A DNA stretch of 64,000 nucleotides. Source: Rhynchopus sp. YZ270_cl-10 (lineage: Eukaryota; Euglenozoa; Diplonemea; Diplonemida; Diplonemidae). Positions within the stretch are counted from its first letter, which is position 1. Each line of letters opens with the position of its first letter. A model generated the notes under the pieces. That model worked only from the letters and a program-made list of their open reading frames with translations. It did no database searches and was not told the origin of the DNA. Made by a program: the position numbers and the translations under genes. The stretch covers positions 372,001 through 436,000 of the forward strand of contig OZ037930.1 in NCBI GenBank assembly GCA_964035575.1. Reading direction: 5' to 3'. Below, piece by piece: positions 10,191 through 22,273 of the stretch.

Positions 10191-10353
10191 AAATAAAAAA
10201 GACAGCTTCAGCAGGGAACGGACATCGTAACATAACACATACGCAGTACGCAAAACCGTACAGGGGTGGGGGGAGGGCTTGGAAAAGCCCGTATGACCAC
10301 CTCTGTGTGAGCAAACCACACACCCGCACAAAAAGAAATAAAAAAGTAAGGAC

Positions 10354-10395
10354 AGTTCATAAGATGATCCTAAGCCTCTCGTGCTTAGTCACCTT
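10354..10395 (+). repeat. H-family stem-loop, copy H3
   Basis: Carries CTAAGC, CTCTCGT and GCTTAG flanked by AAGATGA and TCACCTT. It lies about 190 nt beyond the stop codon of the LRR gene, so it could be in its 3' UTR. It is missing from the duplicated copy of this locus. Confidence 0.75.
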
Positions 10396-10582
10396 GAAGA
10401 GATAAAAGGTTGGGACGAGAGCCGTGTAGTGACGTCTCCAAGAGAAAAGTGTTTTTTGTTATACGATGAATCAAAGCCTCGAGTGCCCGGGGTCACCCTA
10501 AAAAAGAAAAGTACAAAACTAACAAACAGAACAACCTTGGCAACTTGCAAAATAGGACCAGAAACGTCGCGACCGAAACATG

Positions 10583-13500
10583 CTACCGCCTCCGCGTCAT
10601 CTTTGAGTTCAGTGAACCACGTTTTGCCTGCTTCCTGTGCAGTTAAATTTTTATTTTGAACAATTGTTGGAAAAGTGTAAAACCCTAGCAGGTGTGAACC
10701 TCTTTTGGCACTCGCCAGTTTCAGGTACTCTTTTAACTCCGTATTTTCCATACCTCACACCACTTCCAGGCGTCGACGGAACGCTCCCTGCCGCCTCCCC
10801 CTCCCCCAGCAGCGACCCTGTATGCGAACAGACACCCCCAGAGCTTTCCTGTCTGTCTGAGTCGGCACGCTTCACCAACCCACCACCTCCACCTCCTCCT
10901 CCACACTTCAACAACGGCTGCGGGTTCGACAGCTTCCTTGCCTGCGCCTCGACTGCCCCCACCGGGCCTCCCGGAGACCTCTGTGGATGCCGTGTCTGCC
11001 TCAACCCTTTGAAGTCTGCAACCTCAGGAGGAGGGGGTTGCTTCACGATACGTCCTCTGATGTCACCTCCTGCCACCACAACACCTGTCGGCGACTTGGC
11101 CTCCTCCTCCGAGAGTGGTGCCGCTGCTGTCAGGTCTGCCCCAGGGGTGTACTCTGCGCCGTTGCTGTCACTGTCAATCTGCAACACCTCGCTTGCATGG
11201 GTCTGCTCGATGATGATGGCCTCTTGTGCACCTAACGGAGCTGCGGTGCGCAACGATGAAATCATGCTGTTAATAATACTCTTGTCACTCTCATATAAAC
11301 GCGATGCTGTAGAAGCGTTGCCTACGTCTTGGGGGTCGTGTGCTGCATGCGGTTCGTTGCCGGTGGTGGTGGTGGTGGTGGTTGCTGTTGTTGTTGTTGT
11401 TGGTGTTGTTGCTGCTGCCATCCGTTCTGGGATGGGTTCGGTTGAAGTCTCGGTGGTGGATGTGGTTGTGGTTGTTGTGGTTGTGGTTGGGGTGTGTCGT
11501 GGTGCATGAGGGGAAAGAAACGATGCTTCGTCTGTCGACGTTGCAATGCAGTTTTGCACAGCAGAGACGGTGGTCCCCTTGGACTGCATTGTGCCTTTGG
11601 CAGCATCGTCCTCAGAGCTGTCGCTTTCGGAGGTGGTGTCTTCTGCAGAGGGTGTGGCGGCGCGTTTTCTCATCTCGCTCTCATGGTGGGACACCAAACG
11701 CTGTTCGATGACTTGATCGAGATTTTTCTTTGCTTTAACGATCTCCACCTCCTCCGTAAAGCTCATGCGACGTACTGGGACCTTCTTTTTCTCGTGAGGC
11801 TCGCTTTCTCTCTTATTCTCGTCGAGAGGCTCGCTTTTCTGAAGATGGTGGTATTTCCCACGCGGCTGGGTGATCACCCCAACAGGTACCAGGTTGGCGA
11901 GAGGCTTCGTGGTGAGTTTGCGGGTCTGGCGTTTTTTGGGTGGTGGGTTGGCCTGTGCTTCAGTGCGTTGGTGGACGTGGCGGAGGAAGGCAGCGTTGTC
12001 GGCGCTTTGTGGGGACGTTGCGCGTGGTGGTGTGGTGTGTGCTGAGGAGAGGACGTCGTGCACACGCTCGTGAGCCTCGCGGATCTCGAGAACGTCGTCG
12101 GGGAGGAGTGCCAGCGCCTCCTGAAGCTTGGAGGCGCGTGACGACGCGGCATGTCGTGTGTGCCGCAGGCGTGCCATCATCTCCTCAAGCCCCTCGCGTG
12201 CCTCGTCAGGTGTCGCGAAGACACGTCCACTGCGGTTGGTGTCGCACCGTGAAAGGTTCTTCGCTGCGGGGCGGCCTGGAGAAGGGAAGGGTGGGAGCAG
12301 GGAGAAGGGAGGAGTAGGGAGCAGGGTGGAGAACACATACCTGTCCCGGGCCTGGCGCTGCCGGCTGTTCCTGGACGGCTGGCTGTGCCTGGACGGCCGT
12401 AGAAGGACCCGCTGAGGCTTGTCAGTGTGGAGTTGAGGTTCGAAGCACTGCCCCCACCGCCTCCTCCCCAAGCACTCTGAGGCGGGCCGCCCATGAACGA
12501 GCCTCTCTGTGGGTGTGTGGTTGTTTGAAGCAGTTCTGAAGAGCGAAGCATCGCCCAGGGTTGTGTTACGTGTATTGGTGTGTCAGTGTTTTCCCACTAC
12601 TGACAAATTTGAAGAAAATCCATACCTGTATTCGCAAGAAGGTCACGCCAGTCACTTCACTTCCCTGCTGCATGCACGGCACAGCATTCACATCCCCCGC
12701 ACCCACCGACCGTTCGCTCTGCGGCGTCACACTCCGCCCACCTTCCTCCCCCACTTCCACATCCATCAGGTTCAGCGTATTCGGCTTGCTCACTGTGTAG
12801 TTCTCTATCACCTCGAGGGTTTTTGGGCCTTTCGCGTACACTTCGTTGAGGTGATGTGACAAGGTTGCGCAAGGGTCTACTGAGGGTGGGGTGATCACAG
12901 AGCCATTGAGGGACACTTCGATCAGGTGTCTGCACTTCTGCAATGCGGACAGTTCTGAGTACGACACACACCCCGCATTTCCAGATAAATGCAACACCGT
13001 CAGCGCCGGGCACGCAACCACGATGGTTCCCAACACTGGGCGTTTTTTCCCTGCACTGGTCGACGAGCGGGAGACCTTCGTAGCCACACTGCTTGGTGTT
13101 CCCGAAGGCCTTCTTCGTGCGGAGGTGGTGGAGGTGATCGTCTTCACTTGACTGCTTTTTAACCCTGTATTTTTGGAGGCGACCGTCTTCACTTTGCTAC
13201 CTCGCCTGCTTTGTAACCCTACATCTTCTTCATCTGTGACATAGTCCGCCCCAGCAACGTCGTCGACAATGCTGGTACGGCTTCGTGGAGTGCTCTGTAC
13301 TGACTCCACCCCACCCCCTTCGCCTTCCCCTAAAAGGTTGCAATCCAAAAGCAATTCAGAAAGCTTCGGAAGAGACGGAAGAAACGAAAGTGAAGCAAAC
13401 TTGTTGTGGTTTGCGTTAAACACTTTCAGGTGTTCGAGAAGTCTTAGAGGGGTTAATGCTGAACCCATGGGGTTGTGCTCTATTTCGTTGTAGGACACAT

Positions 13501-14209
13501 CCAGCTCTGTTAGTTTGGAAAACGCTCCTAAGCCTTCGAGAGAGGTTAACTTATTGTAAGACAGATTCAGCTCCACCAGAAGCGGCAATTTGCACGCTTC
13601 CACCTTCCGCACTCGATTTCTGCTTAGATCCAGGACCTCCAATTTAGGCAGCACCAACCCCTTCAACGCCGTCATCCTATTGCCTGCAAGACATAAAACT
13701 GTGAGATTTCCCAGTTTGTTGAGAGGATCAAGAAGATCAATTCGGTTGTCGCAAACAGAAAGCACGGAAAGACCGACAAGAGGTTCCAGTGTTTTCAGTG
13801 AAGCAAAATTGTTGGAATCAATCACCATTTCACCGCATTTCCCCCAACCTTTCTTGGGGATGGGGAGTGACGTAAGTCGGTTGTGGGAAAGGTCAACAAT
13901 CTTGACATCACAGCACTGTTGTGGAACCTCCGGCGCCACAGAGGTCAAATTCGAGCGGACAATGTCGAGCGACGTTATGCACTCTATCCGTCCCTCCTCC
14001 AAGTGGTCAGGAGGCACCTTCATGCGTATCAAATCCAGCGTCAACGGCACCCCAGCAGGCTCCGGCGCGCTTTCTCGGCGCAACATATTCCCCAACGAAT
14101 GCAAGGAGTCGACAAGACTCACAGTCTCCACGTCACGCCGCGACGTCGCATCTGTCACACCGTCTAGAACTGTCTCGTCCTCACTAGAGGCCTCCGTGAA
14201 GGAGTCCAT
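10583..14209 (-). CDS. SDS22-type leucine-rich repeat protein, copy 1
   Basis: Four exons (14209-12626, 12596-12341, 12275-10754, 10634-10583) give one frame of 1137 codons plus stop; the total of 3414 nt divides by three, which supports the model. About residues 90-330 hold SDS22-like LRRs (LEVLDLSRNRVRKVEACKL, LVELNLSYNKLTSLEGL), usually a protein-binding scaffold. The rest is low complexity: Gly-rich and RPGTA repeats in exon 2, and basic, Ser- and Thr-rich sequence in exon 3. The C-terminus is very basic (KMTRRR). Introns are 29, 65 and 119 nt; the last carries a B-like element. The first intron begins GTATGG and ends TCAGTAG; the alternative CAG acceptor would hit a stop at once. The ATG at 14209 is the first one after a pyrimidine-rich stretch. 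A paralogue lies at 22563-25969. Function is unknown. Confidence 0.85.
12597..12625 (-). other. 29-nt intron in LRR gene copy 1
   Basis: The intron runs from GTATGGATTTTC to GTCAGTAG. Without removal, the frame ends 20 codons later (...THQYT). With removal, exon 1 (ending LRIQ) continues as WENTDTPIHVTQPWAMLRSS and stays open. The same 29 nt are present in copy 2 (24522-24550). Confidence 0.7.
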
Positions 14210-14668
14210 ATGGGGAGGGGGTGGGGGTGAGGAAATGGGGGAGGCGTTTCCTGGGAGAGTGTTGTTTTGATGTGGTTGCAACAGAATGGCAACAGAAAAA
14301 ATATGATTGCGTCCCCTTCTTTTTTTTTATCGTTCTTATTTTTCTTTTCATTGATGTATCCAGTAGTTTTAAAACTTATTATCTTATTCGTATTTTCCAA
14401 ATTTCCCAGAAGAACCTTGTTGTCCGTAAGCTACATGAAGCTGGTGTAGAGCACAGACATGGGATGGAGAGGGGGCTGTCTATTGTGGGACAGAGGGGAA
14501 AAGGGGGTACAAAAGGAAACAATATCATTCTCAAATTTTAATCGCGCCAGAAACTTTCGTTGTACATTGCATGTTGCTAAAAAGGTTGAGGGAAACCTTG
14601 AAAGGTGTATAAAAAAAACACAATTAATGTCCTAGTAGAGTACACAACCTAAACACCTGGTTTTCAAA

Positions 14669-14735
14669 CACAGAAGGCGTCTGCACGGAGGGTCTTGAGA
14701 ATGCAGTCGTTGTTTGCTGAAGGAGGCTGGAGGGG
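14669..14735 (-). pseudogene. Fragment of the 282-aa gene, left piece
   Basis: Near-identical to 33409-33475 of the intact gene at 33224-34072 (GCGTCTGCACGGAGGGTC and onward), but out of frame. The fragment stops at a long G-run where transposons were inserted and resumes at 21111. Confidence 0.75.
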
Positions 14736-14757
14736 GGGGGGGGGGGGGGGGGGGGTA

Positions 14758-15585
14758 AGAATACCCCTTGTCCTTTTTCGTCCTCTACGTCTTTTTCGTC
14801 TTTTTCGTCCTTTTTCGATCCGGGAAAAAGGACGAAAAAGGACAAAAAAGGACGGTGGTGTAAGGTGTACAGGAAAATCACCAGGAAAATCACCGGTTCA
14901 CCCGAAAAAAAAAAATCCCCCCAAATAATATTTTCTTGGGAAAAAGTCGAATCCCTTGTATTAGGCGAAATGTTTTGAAAACATGCCACCTATCCACAAC
15001 CAGCTTCCCGCTCTCCAGAAGTGCGGGGATCTCAGTTTTTGGGAGAGGTTCCCGTTTGTGCAGAAGTGCTCTACGACAGAAGACATCAGGTACATGGAAC
15101 AAGACTCCGCGAGGATTGTCCACATTCTTCCAATGTTCTGGGCTTTGAAACAGGTGTTCAATACCTGACCTGCACCTGAAGGGGAAGTTGCTGGGCACAA
15201 AAAATGCAAGAAGTCCGGAGATGAACGAGAGAAGTACAACCTGGAAACCGGCCGCTGTGTTCTTGCCACCATCTTGTCCCCTACCTGCTACACCCTGATA
15301 AATAAGGCAAGGTCCCTCGTGGGGTTTTGGAAAGTGCCTTGAGGCTTTCAATCCAAAGACGCTCATGGATCAGGCAGAAAAAGCAGTGGAGTGTTTTATT
15401 ACTTTTTGTAAACTTAAAAACGCAGGTGTCAACTATCAGTGGGTTGTGAGACGATTCTTTGTACCAGGAACGTGAGGAGTAACTTAGTCACTGTACATTA
15501 TTACCAATGTCCCTTTTCGTCCTTTTTCGTCCTTTTTTGTCCTTTTTCGTCCTTTTTGAAAAATCGTAGAGGACAGGGGGGTTCT
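14758..15585. mobile_element. E1, 828-bp TA-flanked DNA element
   Basis: Inverted ends AGAATACCCCTTGTCC and GGACAGGGGGGTTCT, each flanked by TA and then a G-run. Subterminal arrays of CCTTTTTCGT-type units run in opposite orientation at the two ends. The interior holds no recognisable transposase. It sits first in a row of elements within the poly-G site. Confidence 0.65.
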
Positions 15586-18386
15586 TAGGGGGGGGGGGGG
15601 GGGGGGTAGGGGAGGGTCACTGCACGTTAAATCTCTCGATAAATGCGATTTTTCCGATTTTGATCCTCAGAACCGCAGAAGTCCCCGAAAACTATACCAA
15701 ACCACCTAGGGGACCCAAAAAACGCACCAGCGCCCCAGTTTTGACACAGAAACACTCAGATAATGCCTGAAATGCAATTTTAAAAGAGTGCCTACAGAAC
15801 TTGTACCTGCCCACCCCTGCAGATAGAGCAACTCACACATCCATCACGCCTCAGTGTGAGCCAGGGGCCAGAAAAGCCCCCAAAGCCACATATTTTCACC
15901 CCAGAACCTATCCCGAGGGGTACCCAGGCTGTTTCGGGGTGTTTAGAGGGACTTGGTGGAACTTAGAACCATGTTTCAAAAAGGGTACAAGTACTTGGTC
16001 CCTTGAGAGGGCAAACCCTTGGCACAGTACTTGTACCCTTTTTGAAACATGGTTCTAAGTTCCACCAAGTCCCTCTAAACACCCCGAAACAGGCTGGGTA
16101 CCCCTCGGGATAGGTTCTGGGGTGAAAATATGTGGCTTTGGGGGCTTTTCTGGCCCCTGGCTCACACTGAGGCGTGATGGATGTGTGAGTTGCTCTATCT
16201 ACAGGGGGGGTGGGCAGGTACAAGTTGGTGGTCACTTTTAAAAAACGCAAAAAAGTCGCTCAGAAGTGGTCAGAAGTGCCCAAAACCGGGCGGAATTCGA
16301 TTTTTGGGGTCCAAATGGGCCTATGGTGTGGTTTTTTTTGACCTCAGGGGGTATTTTTTGATTTATTGCCTACTTCACGCTTTTTGACGGCTTCAGATAC
16401 CTTAGGGTGGGAAAACCCTTGGCACAGTACTTGTACCCTTTTTGAAACATGGTTCTAAGTTCCACCAAGTCCCTCTAAACACCCCGAAACAGGCTGGGTA
16501 CCCCTCGGGATAGGTTCTGGGGTGAAAATATGTGGCTTTGGGGGCTTTTCTGGCCCCTGGCCCACACTGAGGCGTGATGAATGTGTGATTTGCTCTATCT
16601 ACAGGGGTGGGCAGGTACAAGTTCTGTAGGCATTTTTTAAAAATTGCATTTCAGGCATCATCTGAGTATTTCTGTGTCAAAACTGGGGCGCTGGTGCGTT
16701 TTTTGGGTCCCCTAGGTGGTTTGGTATAGTTTTCGGGGACTTCTGCGGTTCTGAGGATCAAAATCGGAAAAATCGCATTTATCGAGTACAGCACCGTGCG
16801 CTGGTCAGAGGTCTGACCAGGTAATACCTGGTCAGATTTATGACCAGGTACACCTGGTCAGATCTGACCAGGTACACCTGGTCATGACCAGGTATACCTG
16901 GTCATGACCAGGTGTACCTGGTCAGATGACCAGGTACCTGGTCACATTTACCCAGGTAAGTACCCAGGCGCCCAGGTGACCAGGTACCCAGGTCCAGGTC
17001 CAGGAACAGGTACCCAGGAACAAGAAAAAAGTCGTGAAAGAGCAACCACAGCTCCACATGACAAACACAAAAGTGTCCAGTCACGTGGGGCATTCATGCA
17101 CTGAGGAGATAATGATCCAACAATTTACAAGAAAGATTACTTAACCTACTGCTGGAAATTGCCAGGTCGTAGTAACACACAAAGTGTGCCTCCGTTCGGG
17201 AAGACCGGATATTCTAGTGACCAAAAAGGCCTCAAGAATATCTTCCGGTAGTCAAGGTAGAACCGAGTGAACGGCCCAAGACCCCCGTGGAGAAGTTAAA
17301 TGTTGTAATGCTATCAGGTAGAAACTGCGAACACTGTCTTACCCTCCTCAATGCATGGTGGTTGATGTCTTCCACAACAAATTTCCTGTACCCAGGTACC
17401 AGGTTCCCAGACCCACGCAGTACCACGTCGCAGTACTACGCAAAATTTACCACCAGACCCTGTCTTCGTGCACCTGAAGTACAACGCCGCAGACAGGCCA
17501 AACATGCGTTGGACTCAGAGGAATGCCCGCTGTGCAGGTATCATGAGAACCAACTCCCAGCAACAAGGGGCGCCTTTTGGCGGGCGTTGTTGAGGGTGTT
17601 TGGGGTGCAAAGTTTTCCACAATTTTGATGCGCGGGTACAGAAGTGTTGTCTTGTTCTTTCATCTCTAGGAAATGTAAATGTCAATCGCGTTTAACTACC
17701 ACGAGGGCTTGTTCAGTGAACCCACGAGGGGTCGAAGGGGGTTGGTTATCCCATATCTATCAAAGGTTGTGTCGACCAGGCTAAACCACTATGTTACGCT
17801 GTACGTTGTTAAATCCGAAGAAATAACACTTTAGCAGCCGCAGGAAGTTTGCTAAAAAGAGTGCCTCACGCTACACAAACCACCACCCGCGATTGACTTA
17901 GATGTTATAACAAAGAGAATTCAGAACAAAACAACACCCTGCCCCATACACACTAAATTGTCATGCTTCAAGAGCACGCCTGGGCCAAAATTACTGTTGA
18001 CAAAAAAGGCAACAAGACCACCCACAAGGAGTGTGAATTGTGCACTGGTTTTCTGGGGGAACGCAATATTTTCTTGTGTCTAGTCCTCCGCAAGCAGAGG
18101 ACAGACTTTCCGGAAGGTTTCCAAAGTCGAATTTCTTGCACTAGCTATGCTCCCTGGGTTAAATGGCAATAGCAGTGACTGACAAAATATTCCCACCCCC
18201 CAGGTCTTCGTCCACAAACCCAGAATAGATTGATGTGGGTGAAGCCTTTCGGATTTTTGAGTTGTTGATAGAATGTCGAAGAGCGGCGAAACTTCTCATC
18301 GCAATCACGGATGCAGTTCAGATTTCACGATCCTGTGATGAGTGTAAATGTGGGGTGTGATTAAGTTATGGTGTATAAACGCAGTA

Positions 18387-18570
18387 CTGTAAAATCGTTT
18401 AATTTGTCACCTACAATTCTTCCGTCCCTAATACAGTATCACTCAAGGCTGTACTTTAAAAAGTAGACACAAAAAATCGCCCAACGTAATGTGAGGGGGT
18501 GACAAAATTCATTTATGACTGATATTTCAACTCGGTTAATTAGAGTGTGACAAATTAAACGATTTTCCAG
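18387..18570. mobile_element. TA-flanked MITE nested in E3
   Basis: 184 bp. The left end, CTGTAAAATCGTTTAATTTG, and the right end are inverted over about 24 bp with one mismatch, with TA on each side. Non-coding. Confidence 0.7.
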
Positions 18571-18626
18571 TATTAAAGATGAGGTTAATGAAGAAAGTGG
18601 TAATAACTATGCATTGCCGTGAAATA

Positions 18627-18785
18627 AGGTAGCCTTTTTTTCACGCCACAGCGGATTTCCTGCTGCACTAATGGTTCCCAAGCGAAGCGAGGGGGCCATG
18701 TATAAGTATTTACCGAGCGAAGCGAGGTGAATATTATGTGCAGCAGGTAACGAGCACGCCTGCAGAAGTTAAAAAACGGCTGCCT
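18627..18785. mobile_element. Second TA-flanked MITE nested in E3
   Basis: 159 bp with inverted ends AGGTAGCC and GGCTGCCT, TA on each side, and further inverted matches inward (CTGCTGCAC versus GTGCAGCAG). GCGAAGCGAG is repeated in the middle. Non-coding. Confidence 0.6.
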
Positions 18786-19893
18786 TATGACAAGCAATAT
18801 GTAAGTTTATTCCGATTACACAAAGTAGGGGTAGTCTGCAAGCACCAGCCAAAAAAGAGTGAGATCGGTGATCAGGGAAAACAAACACCACCACACAACA
18901 ACTTGACAACCACTAAAGGAATGAATCTACACTAGTGCCTGACAGTTAAACATATTTACATACCTTGTCTTCATCGTAACCTGCGCCTTCGCTGCTGTCA
19001 AGGTGCCTTCTCTGGGTACAGTGCCCAGTGTCCAGTACAGAAAAAAAAATTCGTCTAAAAAATCGAGTACGCAAAACCACATTTTAGACATTTTAGACCC
19101 CTACAGAGGCTCAAAAGTGCCAAATTTTGCTTTTATGGCCTCAAATCGTAAAAATTAGCTACTACAGTACACGGGGTATGACCGTATTTTGGCTGAAATT
19201 TTGACTTGAAAATTTTTTTCAACATTTGCCCAATCTGAGGTTTTCTTTGGATTTTTTGGGCCATTTTATGACCTACCACGGCCAGTTTTGGGCAAAAAAG
19301 TTATTTTTTCTTTGGTCAAAAATCGCCTTGTCTAACCACTGTTTCGTGTAGGATTGTTCAAATACGTGTATTTGGTGAAACCCCAGATGGTCAAAACACC
19401 CGAATTTTGCGTTTTTTTGCATTTTTCGGTGCCCCAAGACCCAACCCAGAGGCCAAATTTTTCCCGAAAAAAAAAAATTTTTTTTTTGAGATTTTTCGAT
19501 TTTTTGCTAAGGTGATGCCCATACAAAATGTACAGGGTGCACACTAATAGCCGTGGAATAAATTCTAGATGCTCTAAACTGCTCGTAAGTGCCTTTATTT
19601 GCACTTTTAGCCCAGTTTTGAGGTCATATGGACCCACCAAGGGCATTTTTGTGTTGTCAAAAAAAAAAAAAAACCTGGTCACAGTGGCCAAATACCTGGT
19701 CACTGACCAGGTACACCTGGTCATGACCAGGTATACCTGGTCAATACCTGGTCATTGACCAGGTATACCTGGTCATGACCAGGTGTACCTGGTCAATCTG
19801 ACCAGGTCAAAACCTGGTCATATTACCTGGTCAACTGACCAGGTATCCTCTGACCAGCGCACGGTGAGTGACCCTCCCCTAGGGGGGGGGGTA

Positions 19894-21088
19894 GGGGAGG
19901 GTCACTGTACTCGATAAATGCGATTTTTCCGATTTTGATCCTCAGAACCGCAGAAGTCCCCGAAAACTATACCAAACCACCTAGGGGACCCAAAAAACGC
20001 ACCAGCGCCCCAGTTTTGACACAGAAATACTCAGATGATGCCTGAAATGCAATTTTTAAAAAATGCCTACAGAACTTGTACCTGCCCACCCCCGTAGATA
20101 GAGCAAATCACACATTCATCACGCCTCAGTGTGGGCCAGGGGCCAGAAAAGCCCCCAAAGCCACATATTTTCACCCCAGAACCTATCCCGAGGGGTACCC
20201 AGGCTGTTTCGGGGTGTTTAGAGGGACTTGGTGGAACTTAGAACTATGTTTCAAAAAGTGTCACGCACCTGGTACCAAGGGTTTTCCCACCCTAAGGTAT
20301 CTGAAGCCGTCAAAAAACGTGAAGTAGGCAATAAATCAAAAAATACCCCCTGAGGTCAAAAAAACCACACCATAGGCCCATTTGGACCCCAAAAATCGAA
20401 TTCCGCCCGGTTTTGGGCACTTTTGACCACTTCTGAGCGACTTTTTTGCATTTTTTAAAAGTGACCACCAACTTGTACCTTGCCCACCCCCCCTGTAGAT
20501 AGAGCAACTCACGCATCCATCACGCCTCAGTGTGGGCCAGGGGCCAGAAAAGCCCCCAAAGCCACATATTTTCACCCCAGAACCTATCCCGAGGGGTACC
20601 CAGGCTGTTTCGGGGTGTTTAGAGGGACTTGGTGGAACTTAGAACCATGTTTCAAAAAGGGTACAAGTACTTGGTCCCTTGAGAGGGCAAACCCTTGGCA
20701 CAGTACTTGTACCCTTTTTGAAACATGGTTCTAAGTTCCACCAAGTCCCTCTAAACACCCCGAAACAGCCTGGGTACCCCTCGGGATAGGTTCTGGGGTG
20801 AAAATATGTGGCTTTGGGGGCTTTTCTGGCCCCTGGCCCACACTGAGGCGTGATGGATGCGTGAGTTGCTCTATCTACGGGGGTGGGCAGGTACAAGTTC
20901 TGTAGGCACTCTTTTAAAATTGCATTTCAGGCATCATCTGAGTGTTTCTGTGTCAAAACTGGGTCGCTGGTGCGTTTTTTGGGTCCCCTAGGTGGTTTGG
21001 TATAGTTTTCGGGGACTTCTGCGGTTCTGAGGATCAAAATCGGAAAAATCGCATTTATCGAGAGATTTAACGTGCAGTGACCCTCCCC
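19894..21088. mobile_element. E2b, intact 1.2-kb copy of E2
   Basis: Same ends as E2a but reversed; it is separated from E2a by TA, ten G and TA. It provides the uninterrupted version of the E3 insertion site. It ends with TA followed by A and a second long G-run. Confidence 0.75.
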
Positions 21089-21110
21089 TAAGGGGGGGGG
21101 GGGGGGGGGG

Positions 21111-21161
21111 CAGAATAGTGCGGGAAGTTTGTTGTGCGGTATCGACGGACCGGCTGTTGCT
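21111..21161 (-). pseudogene. Fragment of the 282-aa gene, right piece
   Basis: Continues the homology broken at 14735 and matches about 33476-33528 (minus strand in the gene; the QQPVRRYR and NFPHYS codons are visible). Homology stops near 21161. Confidence 0.7.
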
Positions 21162-21340
21162 AAACTTCTTAAGTCTTCTAAGTTTGTTGGCGGTGTCCCC
21201 TCAGCATCGGCACGCACCAGTTCTGCAAGCTCAGCAGACGTAGCAATGTCCATGTCCACAACCGGCTGCACTGCAGGAAGGCTTCCCGCAGCAATCTCTT
21301 CCTCCTCTTTGGTGCAGCACGGCTACGAGGGCATACGTAC
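21162..21340 (-). pseudogene. Coding-like fragment of unknown gene
   Basis: A minus-strand frame reads TKEEEEIAAGSLPAVQ and then MDIATSAELAELVRADAEG, with protein-like composition. It has no clear start or end and abuts the pseudogene piece at 21161. No family is recognised. It may be a stranded exon. Confidence 0.3.
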
Positions 21341-21628
21341 ACCACAAGACGTAACAGCAAGACGATGCACGTGAAATGACAATCAATTCACCGACAGCTT
21401 CTGCCGAAGCGACTCTTCACAGAACACTCTGTGCCATGCACACCACCACGATGCATCGCAGTGTGCTCGACTTCGAAGCATCCAACCTGATTCCTTGTTG
21501 ATGACCACTTCCAAACCCTCCCCCCCTTTCAACACATCCCCACCACCTTAAAACCCTGCTCCTGTTGTGCCAGCACCGAACCCTCAAACCTTGCCGTTAG
21601 CTCATACATGTCTATTGGTTGTGGTTTA

Positions 21629-21745
21629 AATAGCTCTCAATGCTGCAGAAGTCGACGAAAGTTAACGACACACAATTTGCTGAGAAGCAGTCCCCCGCGC
21701 TTGTGACATTGCTCAATCCTGCAAAGTCGATTGAGGTTAACCCTT
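21629..21745 (-). pseudogene. 3'-end fragment of a BspA-like LRR gene
   Basis: About 115 bp match the 3' ends of the LRR genes at 27196, 31525 and 57392 (AATAGCTCTCAATGCTG; CCTGCAAAGTCGATTGAGG). The 200 bp to its left (21420-21628) match the flank left of the gene at 57392, i.e. its downstream side. Only one repeat unit remains. Confidence 0.75.
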
Positions 21746-22273
21746 TACGGACCAAGACGACATTTATGTTCATTCAATTACTTAACATAGATTCTAGTCG
21801 GACTTTTTCAACGCTTTTTTCTCTTTCCAATGGAAATATTTGATGTGAGATATTTATAAAGAAGCAATGTTGATGCTCCTGACGACCCCATATTGCGTAC
21901 TTCTTGCGTACTTAGCGCGCAGTTGCCGCGTACTTCGTTTTTTTTTTTTTGGATTTCTGGGGAACAAAGTATTCAATTTACTTTGACACTCTCATACGCT
22001 GTCACACTCGTGTAATTATTGTACTTTGTCTTTTGAGGGACATTGTACAGAAATGCAACACCAACACGGTCAAGGTACTGAGGCAGGAGGGTGTGGGTCG
22101 ACAACTCTTCTTGCTTGGGAAACAGGCGGCTGAAAGCAGATTACGGGAAAAACAGAGCATCCTCAACCGAGGTTGAGCCTCATTTATTGCGTCTTGTTTT
22201 TCTCTCTCGTTGTGAGCACCCATTTTCATGGAGGCAGTTGACGCTGAAGCTCAAGCGGAGATAGCTTAAAGAA

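Larger units (their letters stand above)
10048..14288. repeat. Segmental duplication, left copy
   Basis: Collinear with 22155-26047. It covers the 3' flank (with stem-loop M1) and the whole four-exon LRR gene up to just before GCAACAGAATG. Most stretches are near identical by eye. The copies differ by a 55-codon indel in exon 1, small indels in the repeats of exons 2 and 3, and several tracts of scattered substitutions. H3 (10354) is present only in this copy. Confidence 0.9.
16792..19866. mobile_element. E3, 3.1-kb CACTA-like element inside E2a
   Basis: Perfect inverted ends CACCGTGCGCTGGTCAGAG, with AG duplicated at both sides; the intact E2b sequence shows the empty site GTACAGTGACC. Dense subterminal repeats of TGACCAGGT and ACCTGGTCA in both orientations lie at 16800-17000 and 19670-19860. 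CAC ends, a very short target duplication and subterminal repeat arrays are features of CACTA (En/Spm) elements. Only short open frames are found, so it is non-autonomous or decayed. Two smaller TA-flanked elements lie inside it. Confidence 0.6.
15609..19879. mobile_element. E2a, 1.2-kb TA-flanked element interrupted by E3
   Basis: Ends GGGGAGGGTCACTG and CAGTGACCCTCCCC are flanked by TA. Without the E3 insertion, E2a is 1194 bp, matching E2b (1195 bp) in opposite orientation. The interior contains three copies of an about 200-bp unit (15795-15995 plus; 16030-16215 and 16420-16620 minus), so large parts are palindromic. No transposase is seen. Confidence 0.75.

Noticed and set aside
14758-21088. 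Retroelement or large virus-like element in the transposon nest
   Set aside because: No reverse transcriptase, integrase, capsid or polymerase frame is visible; ends and TA flanks fit small DNA transposons.
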